Positions 20,564-30,971 of a stretch of 64,000 bases of DNA are shown here, piece by piece. The stretch is from positions 1,242,501-1,306,500 of the forward strand of contig OY101125.1 of the NCBI GenBank assembly GCA_956465555.1, written 5' to 3'. The notes beneath the pieces were generated by a model. The model had not been told where the DNA came from and searched no databases. It was given only the letters and a program-made list of their open reading frames with translations. Positions within the stretch are counted from its first letter, which is position 1; each line of letters opens with the position of its first letter. The translations under genes were made by a program, and so were the position numbers. Origin of the DNA: Nitzschia sp. pyKryTriq1. Lineage: Eukaryota > Bacillariophyta > Bacillariophyceae > Bacillariales > Bacillariaceae.

Positions 20564-23500
20564 ATGCCTCTCCCCATTGTCCTCGGAGGCAAATCCGTTT
20601 CAGCGCAGTCGCTGCCGGGTCCTTGTGGTCGCCCCGACGCCGCGGACGACGGCACGTTGTTGGAGCCTCTCGAGCTGTATCAAACGCTGGGCTGGGGAGT
20701 GTGCCCGAAGGGAGAATGGCTCGTGCGAGTGGTATGTAGCTACTATGACTTGATTCGTTCTACGACTACAGGATCTCGCGATTGCTCCATGGTGGAAGTC
20801 CGTATACAGTTGTCACCCTTGACGCGTCCTCTATCGCTGGATTATCGCGAAACAGCTCATCACCTCAAACTCTTTGATGGCGCACAAGACGACTACCCAC
20901 AAAGTCAACCGCAAGTAGTTGTCAGTAGTGATCGAAAGAATCTTGCCGTTCTTCTGTTCCATCCGCATCAGCAGTCCTCTGCCTTGGTCATTTTCCAACT
21001 TCGCCGGCCGCGGACTGATCTTTCGACTGCCAACGCCCCCAATCCGATTCCCTTGCCGTCGTACATTCAAAAAGTGGGAAACGACGACTCGAATGCGGCC
21101 AGTATGACCACTCGGGATCCTCCCGCGGTAGCAACGCATCCTCGTTTTGTCCCCGTCTGGGGAATTTCTACCCTAGGCTGTTTGCCGCCTAATGTAAACC
21201 CCTCCGTCTTTTTGGCAGCCTGCCACGATGGATCCTTGGTGTGGCTGGATGCGCGAAGCAGCATGGCAGTCGCCATTGGGCATTTGGAACTTTCCGAAAC
21301 GGAGCAAGCGGTCTATTTGCCATTTAGTAGTCTACGAGTCGCTCCGTCTTCGGAAATGAATCTGGGTCAAGTGCTGCTGGTGACGGCCAATGGCAAGGCC
21401 CTACTGGCCCATTGGAATCTGGAGTCCACGACGAAAATCCAACAAACTCTATTGAAACGAGCCAGTACTGGCACTGTAGTGACCGAATCATCCAGCAACT
21501 TGCCAGCAGCGTCGATCCAAGAATTTCGGAGTCTGAGTCTTCAAGCAGAGCAGCAGGAGCAACAAAAACAATCAAAAAGCCCCTCCAGACAAGAAAGAAC
21601 GCCACGTCGCACCAAGTCATCCGACTTGGTTGAGCTCTTTTCTCCAGAGAACGTTCAAAATTTCTTTCGCAAAGGCGTTGCAAGGACCATGTCCGCTTCC
21701 AACAGTACAAAAAGTCCGGGTGCCCTGATCGGTGCTAGCAGCAGTAACAGTCCACTGGATCTCAAGCCTCCTCTCACGTCATCCGACAATAACCAAGACG
21801 TTTCCAAACGACGGCACATGGACGAATTTGTCTTGAAAGAGCTCCAAAAGAAGACACTTTCTTCGACAGCCTCCGGTCCATCTCCGCTATTGCGACAAGT
21901 CCAGGCTCATCAAGAACAACACGAACGACACAGACAGCAGCGGCAAGAGCAGTCAGCACGGCGACGACGCTCTCAAGTAGAAGGTGCCAAGGCAGTCGAT
22001 ACTCTGAAACGACAAATGAAGGTATGCGTCTTGGATACGGTGGGAGGCAACGATGGTGATCTCGTTGTGGATGCCCAATTCGCCAATGGTCCTACCCTTA
22101 TAGGTCTCCTCTATCAACAACCCAACCTACTCATTCGTCGGGTCGCTCAAATGTTTAGTATTTCTCCAATGGGAACCTTCCAGTCCCTTGTGACTTTGGA
22201 GTTGTCCAACGAACAACTGGAAGAGGCATACCAGGTCCATTCCAGCCGTGCGAATCAAAGTACAACAACATCATCATCATCAACAACAACAACAACAACA
22301 ACAATAACAACCTCTCAGGTAGCCACATCCCTCTTGAGTCGACAAGGCTTGGACTATGATTCTTCTTCGGATACCTTTGCTATTAGTACCATATTTGAAG
22401 AGGACACGGGTGAAAATTCCCATTTTCGATGGGTCGGGTGTTTGTGGAATTGGCGATCCAATGCCTTGGGTTGGACGATCCAACAAGCTTCCCAATCATT
22501 GCCTCTTTGGTCTAGGCTCTATTTTGCCAAACATCCTCAACAAGCTAATCATTTGGCACTTTTGGAATCTCAACATCATCATCAACAGCAGCAGCAACGC
22601 GACAAGAAACATTTACAAGTCCGAAAACAAGTGGTCGCTACTGGATTATTATCTCCGCCCTCGTGTTGTGAGGGCGGTGCCTTGTCCCTCGAACCCAATT
22701 CGCTACTGTTGACGAGCAATTCTGTGCGCTTTCCCGAGGCCGCTCAGGTACGAATATACAAACTCTTATTGCGCTGATGCCTGGTTCTTTCATTCTGTAC
22801 ATACTGACATTCTCTTTTTCCTTCTTAGCTTTCGGGCTTGGATATTTTGGAATTGGATTGGAAGGTTTCGACACTTCCTTTGAATTATCGAAATCGTTAC
22901 GGTCCTCCCAAACTAGCCGCTGCCGGACGACAACATGGCAATTCCATTGCCATTGCTTCGTCGAGTGGGGTTTGTGTGCTGGATCGGTATTTCAAGTGGA
23001 AGCAGTTTGGAACGCCCAGTGAAGAACGGTCGTTTCAAGTCGTCGCCATGACGTGGTGGGAAGGCTTCCAAGCCTCCTCCTCCTCATCGTCATCATCACA
23101 TAGTGGTTCTGAAGACTTGACAGAAGACTTGCTGGTGGCGATCATTCAATCAGACAATGGGCGACAATATCTGTCGTGTTGGTCACCAAAACGGTAAGTA
23201 TTGTTGGCTGTTATTGGCTGATGGGAACAACTGCGTTTTTTGGCTCAAACTTCTGTTGCTGTGTAATGTTTTCGTTCATGGTGTTAGTCTCGATTTGGCC
23301 CATCAACTACTAGAGAAGCTTGATTTTCAACCAGCTACAAACGACGATGGAACAACTCAAGGATCTTGGGGGATCCCTTTGGTGAAGGATGTCAGGGCCA
23401 CGTCTTTATCGCTGTTGTCCGAACCCTATAGCTCGAACACAAGTCATCGACGGGCAGTCGTCTTGGTGTCTTCGACGCACCCAGGAACGTGTGATATGAA

Positions 23501-26265
23501 TTATTCGTTTTATCGGCTCCAAGTCTCCAAACCAGATTCGAGCAGCAATGCCTTGGCAGACAGTTATCATGAACTGAAACCGTATTTAGTGATTGTTCAG
23601 GAGAGTATTCAGGGCGCTTTGAAAAATGGAACGCGATCCGTGGGACCGATATCTTCCGTATTTCTTGCAGGCGCATCGTTTGACTTTGATCTTGCGACCA
23701 ACAAAACAAACACGGGTGGCTCCGACGGTGACGATACGGTTGCTACCCTGGGAGTTGTGAGAAGTCCCGGAGGAATCGAAGCCACCAATCTAAGCAATTC
23801 CAACAAAGCTTACATGGCACCAGTCTCGGCAGAGGACGAAGAGGTTTCCAAAATCTGTCTGGGGGACGTTATTTGTGGAAGCAGCTCGCAGTCTTGCAGT
23901 GAAAATGGAGAATTTCATCCCATTGACGCATTTGTTTGGACTATCGAATTTTTGAGTGGCCGAATCTGCTGTTGGACTGTGCCCTATCGCTTGCGAGGCA
24001 ACGACGAAGTGGCAAGACAGATGTCCTCGTTTCTGAAAGACACTCAAGTCACGCAGCCCAGAGGGTTGCATCCCCCGACTTTGGTCTGCAAGAAAGAGTC
24101 ACGAGAAAAGCGGAAACGGTACATGTTAGGAATCATTTGCCATATCGGGCGGAGCAGTGATTGGATGCAGCAGTCGTCTTCGGGGACGCAAACGGACATT
24201 TCGCTCGGGCTGGTTCCTGATTCAGGTTTCGGCTGTGTGTTGCGAGCGGGTCAACGTGCCCGAACGATTCATCGAAGTGGTATCGGAGGGGATTTCGACA
24301 CCGAATTGTTTGCTGGTGACTTTCTAGAGTCCGAAATTTATGGGCCGGGAGAGTTTCTCATGATGCCACCAGTCTTTGTTCCATCCTTGTACATGCTACT
24401 CCTCGAGGCGGCTCACCTTCGAACAGAGCTACCCGTCATGGAGGAATCCCAGATCGATGCTACCTCCGAATTTTGTCGGGATGAGCAAGGAAGATTGACG
24501 GTAAGTGGTTTATGGTCGTGGTAGTCGTTTCTTCCAGTTCTTTCGTTCGACTTCTAAGATCTTCATCTCGACATACCTCGTTCTGCATCTGGCGAGGTAG
24601 ACGATTGGAAAACATATCGACTTTCGGTTGAAGGAGATTCAAAACAAGGATGCAGCAATGATGGCCCTTCGTCTTCTTGTTCTTCGATCGGTGGAAATGT
24701 TGAGCCAGGTCGACAAGAAGCATCGCAAGGCCGAATCAGATGTTTCCAGGAACAACCTATTGCTGGCGCTCGCGCTCTTTACCGAAATCGTGGATGTCGT
24801 GCGACGATGCACTACGAATCTTCAATTCGCCTCCCTTTTTCTAGAGGTAGGACGACAGATCGAGCCAAGCTGTTTGGCCCATCTCTTTCCGCTTCCACAT
24901 TCCCACTCCCCATCCGCTCCGGCTTCTCCGACAGCTAGGCGGCTGTCGTTGGATATCTTTGTCGAAGACAAGAACAGTTTAAATCGATTCAATTGTCGCA
25001 CTGTTGTGGATCTGTTCAGTTTGTGTATCCATGAAGGTTCCCTCGTGGCATCCGCTTCTGCTTTGCCCCTGCTGAGCAGTCGAATGCTCTCCAGGAGGTA
25101 CTGCGATTTGCTATTAGAACGAGCCATGACAGCTTTTGTTCATAACGTTGATTCTACAGAAGTCGACTTCGACTGTACTTTGGAGGAACGTCGCGTCATT
25201 GGGGATATTTTTCGTTTCGGGATCAAATTGGAAGACGCGGTCACTTTAGAAGAACAAATGATGACTCGAGAGGTCCAGCAAGACGAACGCGATATCACTT
25301 TGCATAAAATGTACGGGGGACACCTACCCGAAGATTCAGCGGTGCCACCTCTATTGAATGATACCCTTGGTAATAGTGGAGTTGGTACCCACTCAACAGA
25401 CGGCTCCGATTCCGAACATTACGACCTCATGGCAAGTCGTCGGAGTTTGATTTGTGTGGGTGGAGGCGGATCAAGACAAGGTTCGATTCTGAATTATGTT
25501 ATTGGTTCCATCTTTGATGACGGGAAAAAAGAATCCGAAGATGCCATCCGGCGGGCGGCGAGCTCCTTTATTGATAGCAAACGAGACTTGGTCCCCATGG
25601 ACTTTTTGAACTTTGGGGCCGACGAGGCGTCGGGAACGGATGATTCCAGCGACGATTCTTCGGATGAAGACGATGGCGAGAGCTATGCTTCGAGCACAGA
25701 TGACAGCTGTCAAAGATCTCCCAAAAGAGATTCAGATCAAAATGTCAAGAGCGTTGCCGATCTGGTTGCTAATACGATGAAGGAACTACTCCAGACTCCC
25801 AAGATCGATCATCCTTGGAAAGCTATGGCATCTTTGGCTCGACTCATTCTCCAACAGACGAAGGATCTGCCTCCGCTAAATGCTTATGCCATTGCAGTGC
25901 GACGAACAAACAGGGCTTCCATGGAAGCAGTTTTGCCCACGGGATACGAAGAGGGGCAATCGGAGAACATAGTCCGCTTTCTAGTGGCAGAGATTGGACG
26001 GTGCGATTTTCAAATTGAATCTCCCGTCCAACAGCCTGCATGGGTTGTGGATCTGGTATTGCTGCTGCTGCAACGACTGACGTTGTCGCCGCATTCTTCC
26101 AAGGAATTGATGGGAAGCCTGGTATTGATAGGCTTGATTGCCGGGCACGTGTCGGGTCGAGCGATTGATCTACTGGAACCCATTAAACAGGCCAACGACG
26201 AATCATCTAAGTTCCTGGTGCAATGCTACAAGGCCGCCAGACTTGAGGCCAGTGCTAGCAACTAA
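20564..26265 (+). CDS. RIC1: RIC1 homologue (Rab6 GEF subunit), four exons
   Basis: Exons are 20564-22747, 22829-23193, 23288-24500 and 24601-26265; introns of 81, 94 and 100 nt have GTACG/GTAAG donors and TAG acceptors, and phases agree. The product is 1808 aa, longer than the roughly 1400 aa of animal RIC1. The N-terminal part is a beta-propeller-like region broken by a Ser/Gln-rich insert (about 300-480). The diagnostic block is at the exon 2 region: GRQHGNSIAIASSSGVCVLD, then YFKWKQFGTPSEERSF and MTWWEGF, matching the RIC1 pattern of a Gly-rich strand, KWKLFGN-type strand and WW motif. The helical C-terminus (LRLLVLRSVEMLS, then FSLCIHEGSLVASASALPLL) fits the RIC1 alpha-solenoid. RIC1 with RGP1 activates Rab6/Ypt6 at the Golgi. 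An acidic Ser/Asp segment (about 1590-1640) is lineage-specific. Confidence 0.75.
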
Positions 26266-27588
26266 CTTAGATAGATGATATTGCTAGAGTGTAGTGGTAC
26301 TCTACTCTACTAGTATAGCCACACGGTAGATGGTTACACAATTCTACGCTAGAGAGGGCCTACTACGGTACCAGGTACTACTAGTGTCGCTCCAGTTCTT
26401 GTCCTTCTACAGTAGTTGTTGGTCTTTTTAGATCCAAGCCAAATTTGTCAAAAGAAGAACCCAGCAGATCAATCCTGTGGTACGAGTACAGGTACTGTAG
26501 ACGTACCAGGTACCAGGTACGGATACACACGCAGGTGAAGGCTACTCTACTAGCGCTGCGTTGAAGAACATTGGTGGGAATGAATGAATCCTCCTGGACA
26601 TAATAGTTTATGTTGAAGAACCACCACTTTCTGGATGATGGCGATGAATAACGGCGAAGTAGAAGTTCGGAAGGCATATGCCATCATCCTACTCATGCGC
26701 TCTTCGTAGAAAAGGACAAGAAATTGCTACTGTCTACTACTAGAGAGAGCCTTATTTTCTACCCATTTCCCATAAACATGTTCTACGGAGGGGGAGGATG
26801 AGGAGGAGTCGGGGAAAACATCGCCGCAGCTTCAAGCTTAAGGGGCCAGCATGTTGAAGAACAACAATGAAAACTTGTAATCCTTGTGCTGGGTGATGTA
26901 AGTGCATGCGGTACAGTGTATTAGCGCACGAGAGAAGTAAGAAGTAGAGTACGAACACGAGTACGAGTACACCAGTAATTTGGTACAGTACCCGTATTTT
27001 ATTAATTATTGTTAATGTCAGGTTGCAACACAACAAACAACAGCATCCTCAATAAATAAAGGCAACCTTGTTGTTGCAGTTCCTTCCTGTGGTGCGAAAG
27101 GAGGTAGAATGAGAGACGAAGCGTTTACGTCTACGAGTGTACCGGTACTGGTACTCGGACCAGAGAGCCATGACTCCTCGTACCGGTAGTAGCGCGGTGG
27201 TTTTGTTTTCTACCCCGTTCTCTCTGATACCTCAGGGCATATTCAGATCCTCGAAGACTTCTTGTGGATGTTCTCACTCCTTCTTGATTGCATTTCGCAG
27301 TCTGGCGAAAGTTGCAGTAAATGGTACTGTGTAGTGTGGATCCGGCCTCTACTGCTAGGGAAGTGTTCTGCACGTTCTTTTTCCCTTGCGTGGTATCCAG
27401 TGCCTTCACAATTGGGATGACCTTTTTTCGTTACCAGTACCTTGGTACCGGTACCGGTACAAGTACTACGAAGTAGACCAAGAATGACCTTATTGTTTTT
27501 ACCGGTAATACTGTAGTAGTAGCTGGGATCACAAAATGAAAACCACAGCACAACAAATGGATTGTCCGAAAATTCTTAAAGATCGAAA
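26266..27588. other. intergenic, repeat island left part
   Basis: 1.3 kb without a convincing gene. CGGTACCAGGTAC-type words occur at about 26368, 26500-26521, 27138-27150 and 27436-27462. Translations are low in conserved-looking blocks. Confidence 0.5.
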
Positions 27589-27975
27589 ATGAGGAACAAG
27601 AACTACCACCAAACATCCAACAATAGAAATCCCCGCCAGCAGAGGAGGACTCAAGCCCCTTACACCACCAACAATACGATTCTCGACGACGACGAGGAGG
27701 AGGATGTCCTGCTGATGGTGGACTTCTTTGCTCCTCCTCCTGGTGTCGTCAACACCACGACGATTGATGTAGAGCAAGAAAGACGAGCCACGATCGCCCT
27801 ACTATTGTCATCCAATACGACTCTTCCTGCAACGACTCGGTATTTTCCCATCTCAGGAATAACGGATCATCAAAGACGAATTGGTACTACTACGAAGCAT
27901 GAAAATGTTCTTTCTTCCGTTCTTGACATCATCGCTTCCGCCCTCAAGATCGTTGGGGAGGACGAGGAAGATTGA
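27589..27975 (+). CDS. small hypothetical protein (doubtful)
   Basis: A 128-aa frame with Asn/Gln/Arg-rich start, an acidic DDDEEEDVLLMVDFFAPPP block and a C-terminal amphipathic stretch (VLSSVLDIIASALKIVGEDEED). The second half looks more protein-like than surrounding translations, but no family is recognisable and the flanks are repeat-rich. It may be spurious. Confidence 0.25.
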   Translation: MRNKNYHQTSNNRNPRQQRRTQAPYTTNNTILDDDEEEDVLLMVDFFAPPPGVVNTTTIDVEQERRATIALLLSSNTTLPATTRYFPISGITDHQRRIGTTTKHENVLSSVLDIIASALKIVGEDEED

Positions 27976-28636
27976 CTTGTGGTGCTGCTGCTGAGGGGCG
28001 CCGAGGAATGAAGAATGGGAACGGGGCGCGACGAAGCTGCAAACTCCATCATGAAGGAATAGCTACTACATACAATACTACATCTCCGCAGCAGTTCTAG
28101 TACTAGTAAGACATTATAGGTTCAAAACTAGTATGTGCGCAAATCCTCAGACTCCAAGTTCGTCTCCTTATGATCGTACTACTAGCTCCATATTGTTACT
28201 GGTCAACAGTACAGCAGCAGTGCGGTGAAAAGAAGTTCTCTTCTCCTCCTCTTGGTGAATCTCATTAGTAGTAGCAGGTAGTGGTATCTCTTTTTCTTTC
28301 GCTCACCAAGAACTAGTGAATGGTTTTCTTGAATACAGTAGTACTAGTGAGTAGTAGTATTGATTGCCGCCCTTCATCTTCTCTTGCTCCCCCCGCGCTC
28401 CTCTCTCTCTCTCTCTCTCTACCGGTAGACGACTCCATCAATTTATACATACGTACCGTATTAGTGATTGCGACAGCGATGAAAGATGATAATGATGATG
28501 ATGAAAAGATACCGGTAGTAGTAACTACAATAGCGTCTCCTACCACGGACGACGGACGCACGACAGACAGACATAAAAATCAAGCTTCGCACAGCAGACC
28601 ACAGACACAGTCAATTGACAATAATTCAATCCTACA
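27976..28636. other. intergenic with CT microsatellite
   Basis: Contains a pure (CT)n run at about 28400-28421 followed directly by ACCGGTAG. No gene seen. Confidence 0.5.
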
Positions 28637-28898
28637 GGGGCGCGGGAGGACTTCGCTTCTGTAACGTCGCACGCGCAGTTATCAGGTCAGCGTGGACTTC
28701 GCCAAAATACAGGGGAAGGAAGTTTTGTGTTCTGTGTGCACGAAGCGTCACAATAGCAGCAAAAAACCGAACGCTCATGAGGAGAAACTGCGCGCAGTTT
28801 CGAAGCTGCGTTTCTAAACTGACGCAGCTTCAAAAGCAGTTTACGCAGTTTGAAAACGCAGCTTCGAGGAAACGCAGCTTCGAGTGTACGAGCTCCTC
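28637..28898 (+). repeat. dispersed GCAG/AACGCAG repeat element, copy 1
   Basis: About 262 bases opening GGGGCGCGGGAGGA and closing GAGCTCC. The right half is packed with inverted short words (AAACTGCG, GAAGCTGCG, AACGCAGC), giving many nested hairpins. A diverged copy of nearly equal length lies inverted at 37321-37580; the shared words are in the same order (GGGAGGA, TCGC, CAGTTAT, ACCGA, AGGA, AACGCAG, GAGCTCC). No coding capacity. It resembles a small non-autonomous element. Confidence 0.65.
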
Positions 28899-29250
28899 CA
28901 ACAATAAATTTCTACTGCATTTTCAGTACTACGGAAATGCATCGCTAATCAAGTCGTGCTCTTTTCATGGTAAAATAAACGACAAACTGACGATGACGAT
29001 GGCGCGTTTTCCTTGTTTGTAACGCTGCCTCTTGCTTGTCTGTCGCATCATCATCGTGCAGATGGCCGAAAGCGTCGTATTGATTGATATGGTGAGATTC
29101 CATTGAGATACCATTGATTGGGTATTATCGCGTGCGGCCTCTAGTAAACAACAAGCTCCTCCAAATTTTTGGAAAGCGTCTTTCCCCCCTCGCTCATCGC
29201 TCATCATATCAGCGCCACACGCTCCTATTTCTTCTTCTTTCTCCGCAACA

Positions 29251-29514
29251 ATGAGGGTTCCTGCCTCCACCTTCAAACGCCTTGCCAGAAAAATGCTGAA
29301 GCTCCCCACAGGACATCGAAAGCGTTGCAGTGACACAGAGCTTCGCATGTTCCGAGCTCATTTTGGGGCATCTTTCAAGACAATGTCAGTGGTGTGGTCA
29401 AAACTTGAACCCCACCGTACAATTTCCGCAAGGGCGGAACCCAATCACTTGCTTTGGACCTTGGTGTTTCTCAAGGTGAATAAAAGTGAACCGGTCCACC
29501 ATGTCTATTACTAG
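29251..29514 (+). pseudogene. N-terminal fragment of a DDE (Harbinger-like) transposase
   Basis: An 87-aa frame. KRCSDTELRMFRAHFGASFK followed by a Trp helix (MSVVWSKLEP) and NHLLWTLVFLKVNKSEPVHH has the layout of the region before the DDE domain in Harbinger/IS5-like transposases (FRxHFGTSP...W..L...HLLWALLFLKVY-type pattern, from memory of the family). The frame stops as the 41-bp minisatellite begins, and no DDE catalytic domain follows. A remnant of a plain DNA transposon; family assignment is moderate. Confidence 0.5.
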
Positions 29515-29717
29515 CGCTATCGCGTGAATGAATGTACAACAATGTCTATTACTAGTGCTATCGCGTGGATAAAAATATAATAATGTCTATTACTAGCCCT
29601 ATCGCGTGCTCGAATGTACAACAATGTCTATTACTAGCGCTATCGCGTGGATCAAAATAAAATAATGTCTATTACTAGCGCTATCGCGTGCTCGAATGTA
29701 CAACAATGTCTATCATC
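29501..29717 (+). repeat. 41-bp minisatellite with two alternating unit types
   Basis: The word ATGTCTAT recurs at 29501, 29542, 29583, 29624, 29665 and 29706, exactly 41 bases apart. The first half of each unit (ATGTCTATTACTAGCGCTAT) is nearly constant. The second half alternates between a GAATGTACAACA form and an A-rich GGATMAAAATA form, so the true period is 82 bases. Confidence 0.95.
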
Positions 29718-29806
29718 TTTCGCTGTTGGTCTACTTTCCTCATGTTTGGATTTTGTTATTATCCATTGTTACTGGTACGGTACGGTACCGACCTCAGAGA
29801 CTTTAG

Positions 29807-29971
29807 GCATCCGGGCTCGATCGTTGCCAGGAAGCCACCCGTCAATCAAGGCTGCTTCAGAAACACGCTAGGCGATCTGCAGAGAAAGTAAAACAGATAC
29901 ATGAAGAAATGGCTGCGCTAGAGAAAGCCTTGGATTCCTCCGAAGGTGAGGAGCCAGACGAACGCAGTTAG
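29807..29971 (+). pseudogene. short coding remnant, basic/acidic coiled coil
   Basis: After a CTTTAG that could be a splice acceptor, 54 codons run open to TAG at 29969-29971. The peptide has a basic helix (RQSRLLQKHARRSAEKVKQI) then an acidic one (HEEMAALEKALDSSEGEEPD). It looks like the tail of a protein. Given the transposase N-terminus 300 bases upstream on the same strand, it may be the 3' end of that element with the middle replaced by the minisatellite; that link is inference. Confidence 0.3.
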
Positions 29972-29977
29972 TCCCAG

Positions 29978-30113
29978 TTGGTCGGCGGATTGTCACAGTA
30001 CCGGCGGCAGATGAAATGTCAAAAGAAATGAAGGTCGAATGAGTATTGGTCGGCGGATTGTCACAGTACCGGCGGCAGATGAAATGTCAAAAGAAATGAA
30101 GGTCGAATGAGTA
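29978..30113 (+). repeat. 68-bp tandem duplication
   Basis: Two identical 68-base units (start TTGGTCGGCGGATTGTCACA) at 29978 and 30046. No drift between copies is visible, so the duplication is young or recently homogenised. Confidence 0.97.
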
Positions 30114-30224
30114 ATTTGTGTATTTAATAATAAATAATTTATATATTCGTTGTTCCCTTAGAATACGGAAATCCGACCGATTTGGATAATTAACTACCTG
30201 TACTTTGAATTACAAGTTGTGATG

Positions 30225-30545
30225 AACCATTTTATTCGGTTCTTCTTACAACGGAGTCAGCGGCATCGAGAGGAGGGTCTGCCCCAACGGCGCTATGGGT
30301 TTGGCCTATGGCTGCACGGTGGGGACCGACCGTATCCTCTTGATGCTGTTGTTGTTGTTGTTGTTGTTGTCAATGAATTACAACAACCATTTTATTCGGT
30401 TCTTCTTACAACGGAGTCAGCGGCATCGAGAGGAGGGTCCGCCCCAACGGCGCTATGGGTTTGGCCTATGGCTGCACGGTGGGGATCGACCGTATCCTCT
30501 TGATGCTGTTGTTGTTGTTGTTGTTGTTGTTGTTGTCAATATGTA
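30225..30545 (+). repeat. 160-bp tandem duplication with embedded (TTG)n
   Basis: A unit starting AACCATTTTATTCGG at 30225 repeats at 30385. The copies differ at two bases in the body and in length of the (TTG)n tract that ends each (longer in the second). The body is GC-richer than its flanks. No coding meaning recognised. Confidence 0.95.
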
Positions 30546-30971
30546 CGTACGTGTACCACCGCGCAAAGAAATAAAATAAAAGAAAAAAGTATTTGTCGAG
30601 AATGTGTCGCTTCGCCGCCGTAGAAAAATGTACCATGTCCTACGATGCAACCACATCGCGGCGATGAGGATGATGATCATTTTCTTCGTAGAAGTACCTG
30701 GTACCTTCGTACGGAATCTTATGGTTCAACAAACGACAACTCTCGCTATCGGTTTGTCTGTGGAAAGGTCTTTTGGGTACCTGGTACCCGTCGGGAAGAC
30801 TCAACTTCATGCTCCTTTGTACCAGGTCTACACAAATCAGCGTAGCCTGTCCTATTTTTACACGTAATATCGCGCGCAAAAATTCAATGACGCAATTGCT
30901 TATTAGACAAAACGAGGCTTCAGCCGAGGTACTGTAGATTTTACGTGCAAGTTAATTATTCCTGTTTGTAG
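30546..30971. other. intergenic, 3' flank of the coiled-coil gene
   Basis: No gene seen. GGTACCTGGTACC-type words at about 30692-30706 and 30776-30790. Confidence 0.5.

Noticed and set aside
20733-20772. Possible 40-nt intron (GTATGT...ACAG) in RIC1 exon 1
   Set aside because: Removing 40 nt would break the reading frame, and the unspliced frame is open throughout.
29501-29717. CRISPR-like array
   Set aside because: Repeat and spacer both recur (alternating two forms) at a 41-bp step; it is a minisatellite in a eukaryotic genome.
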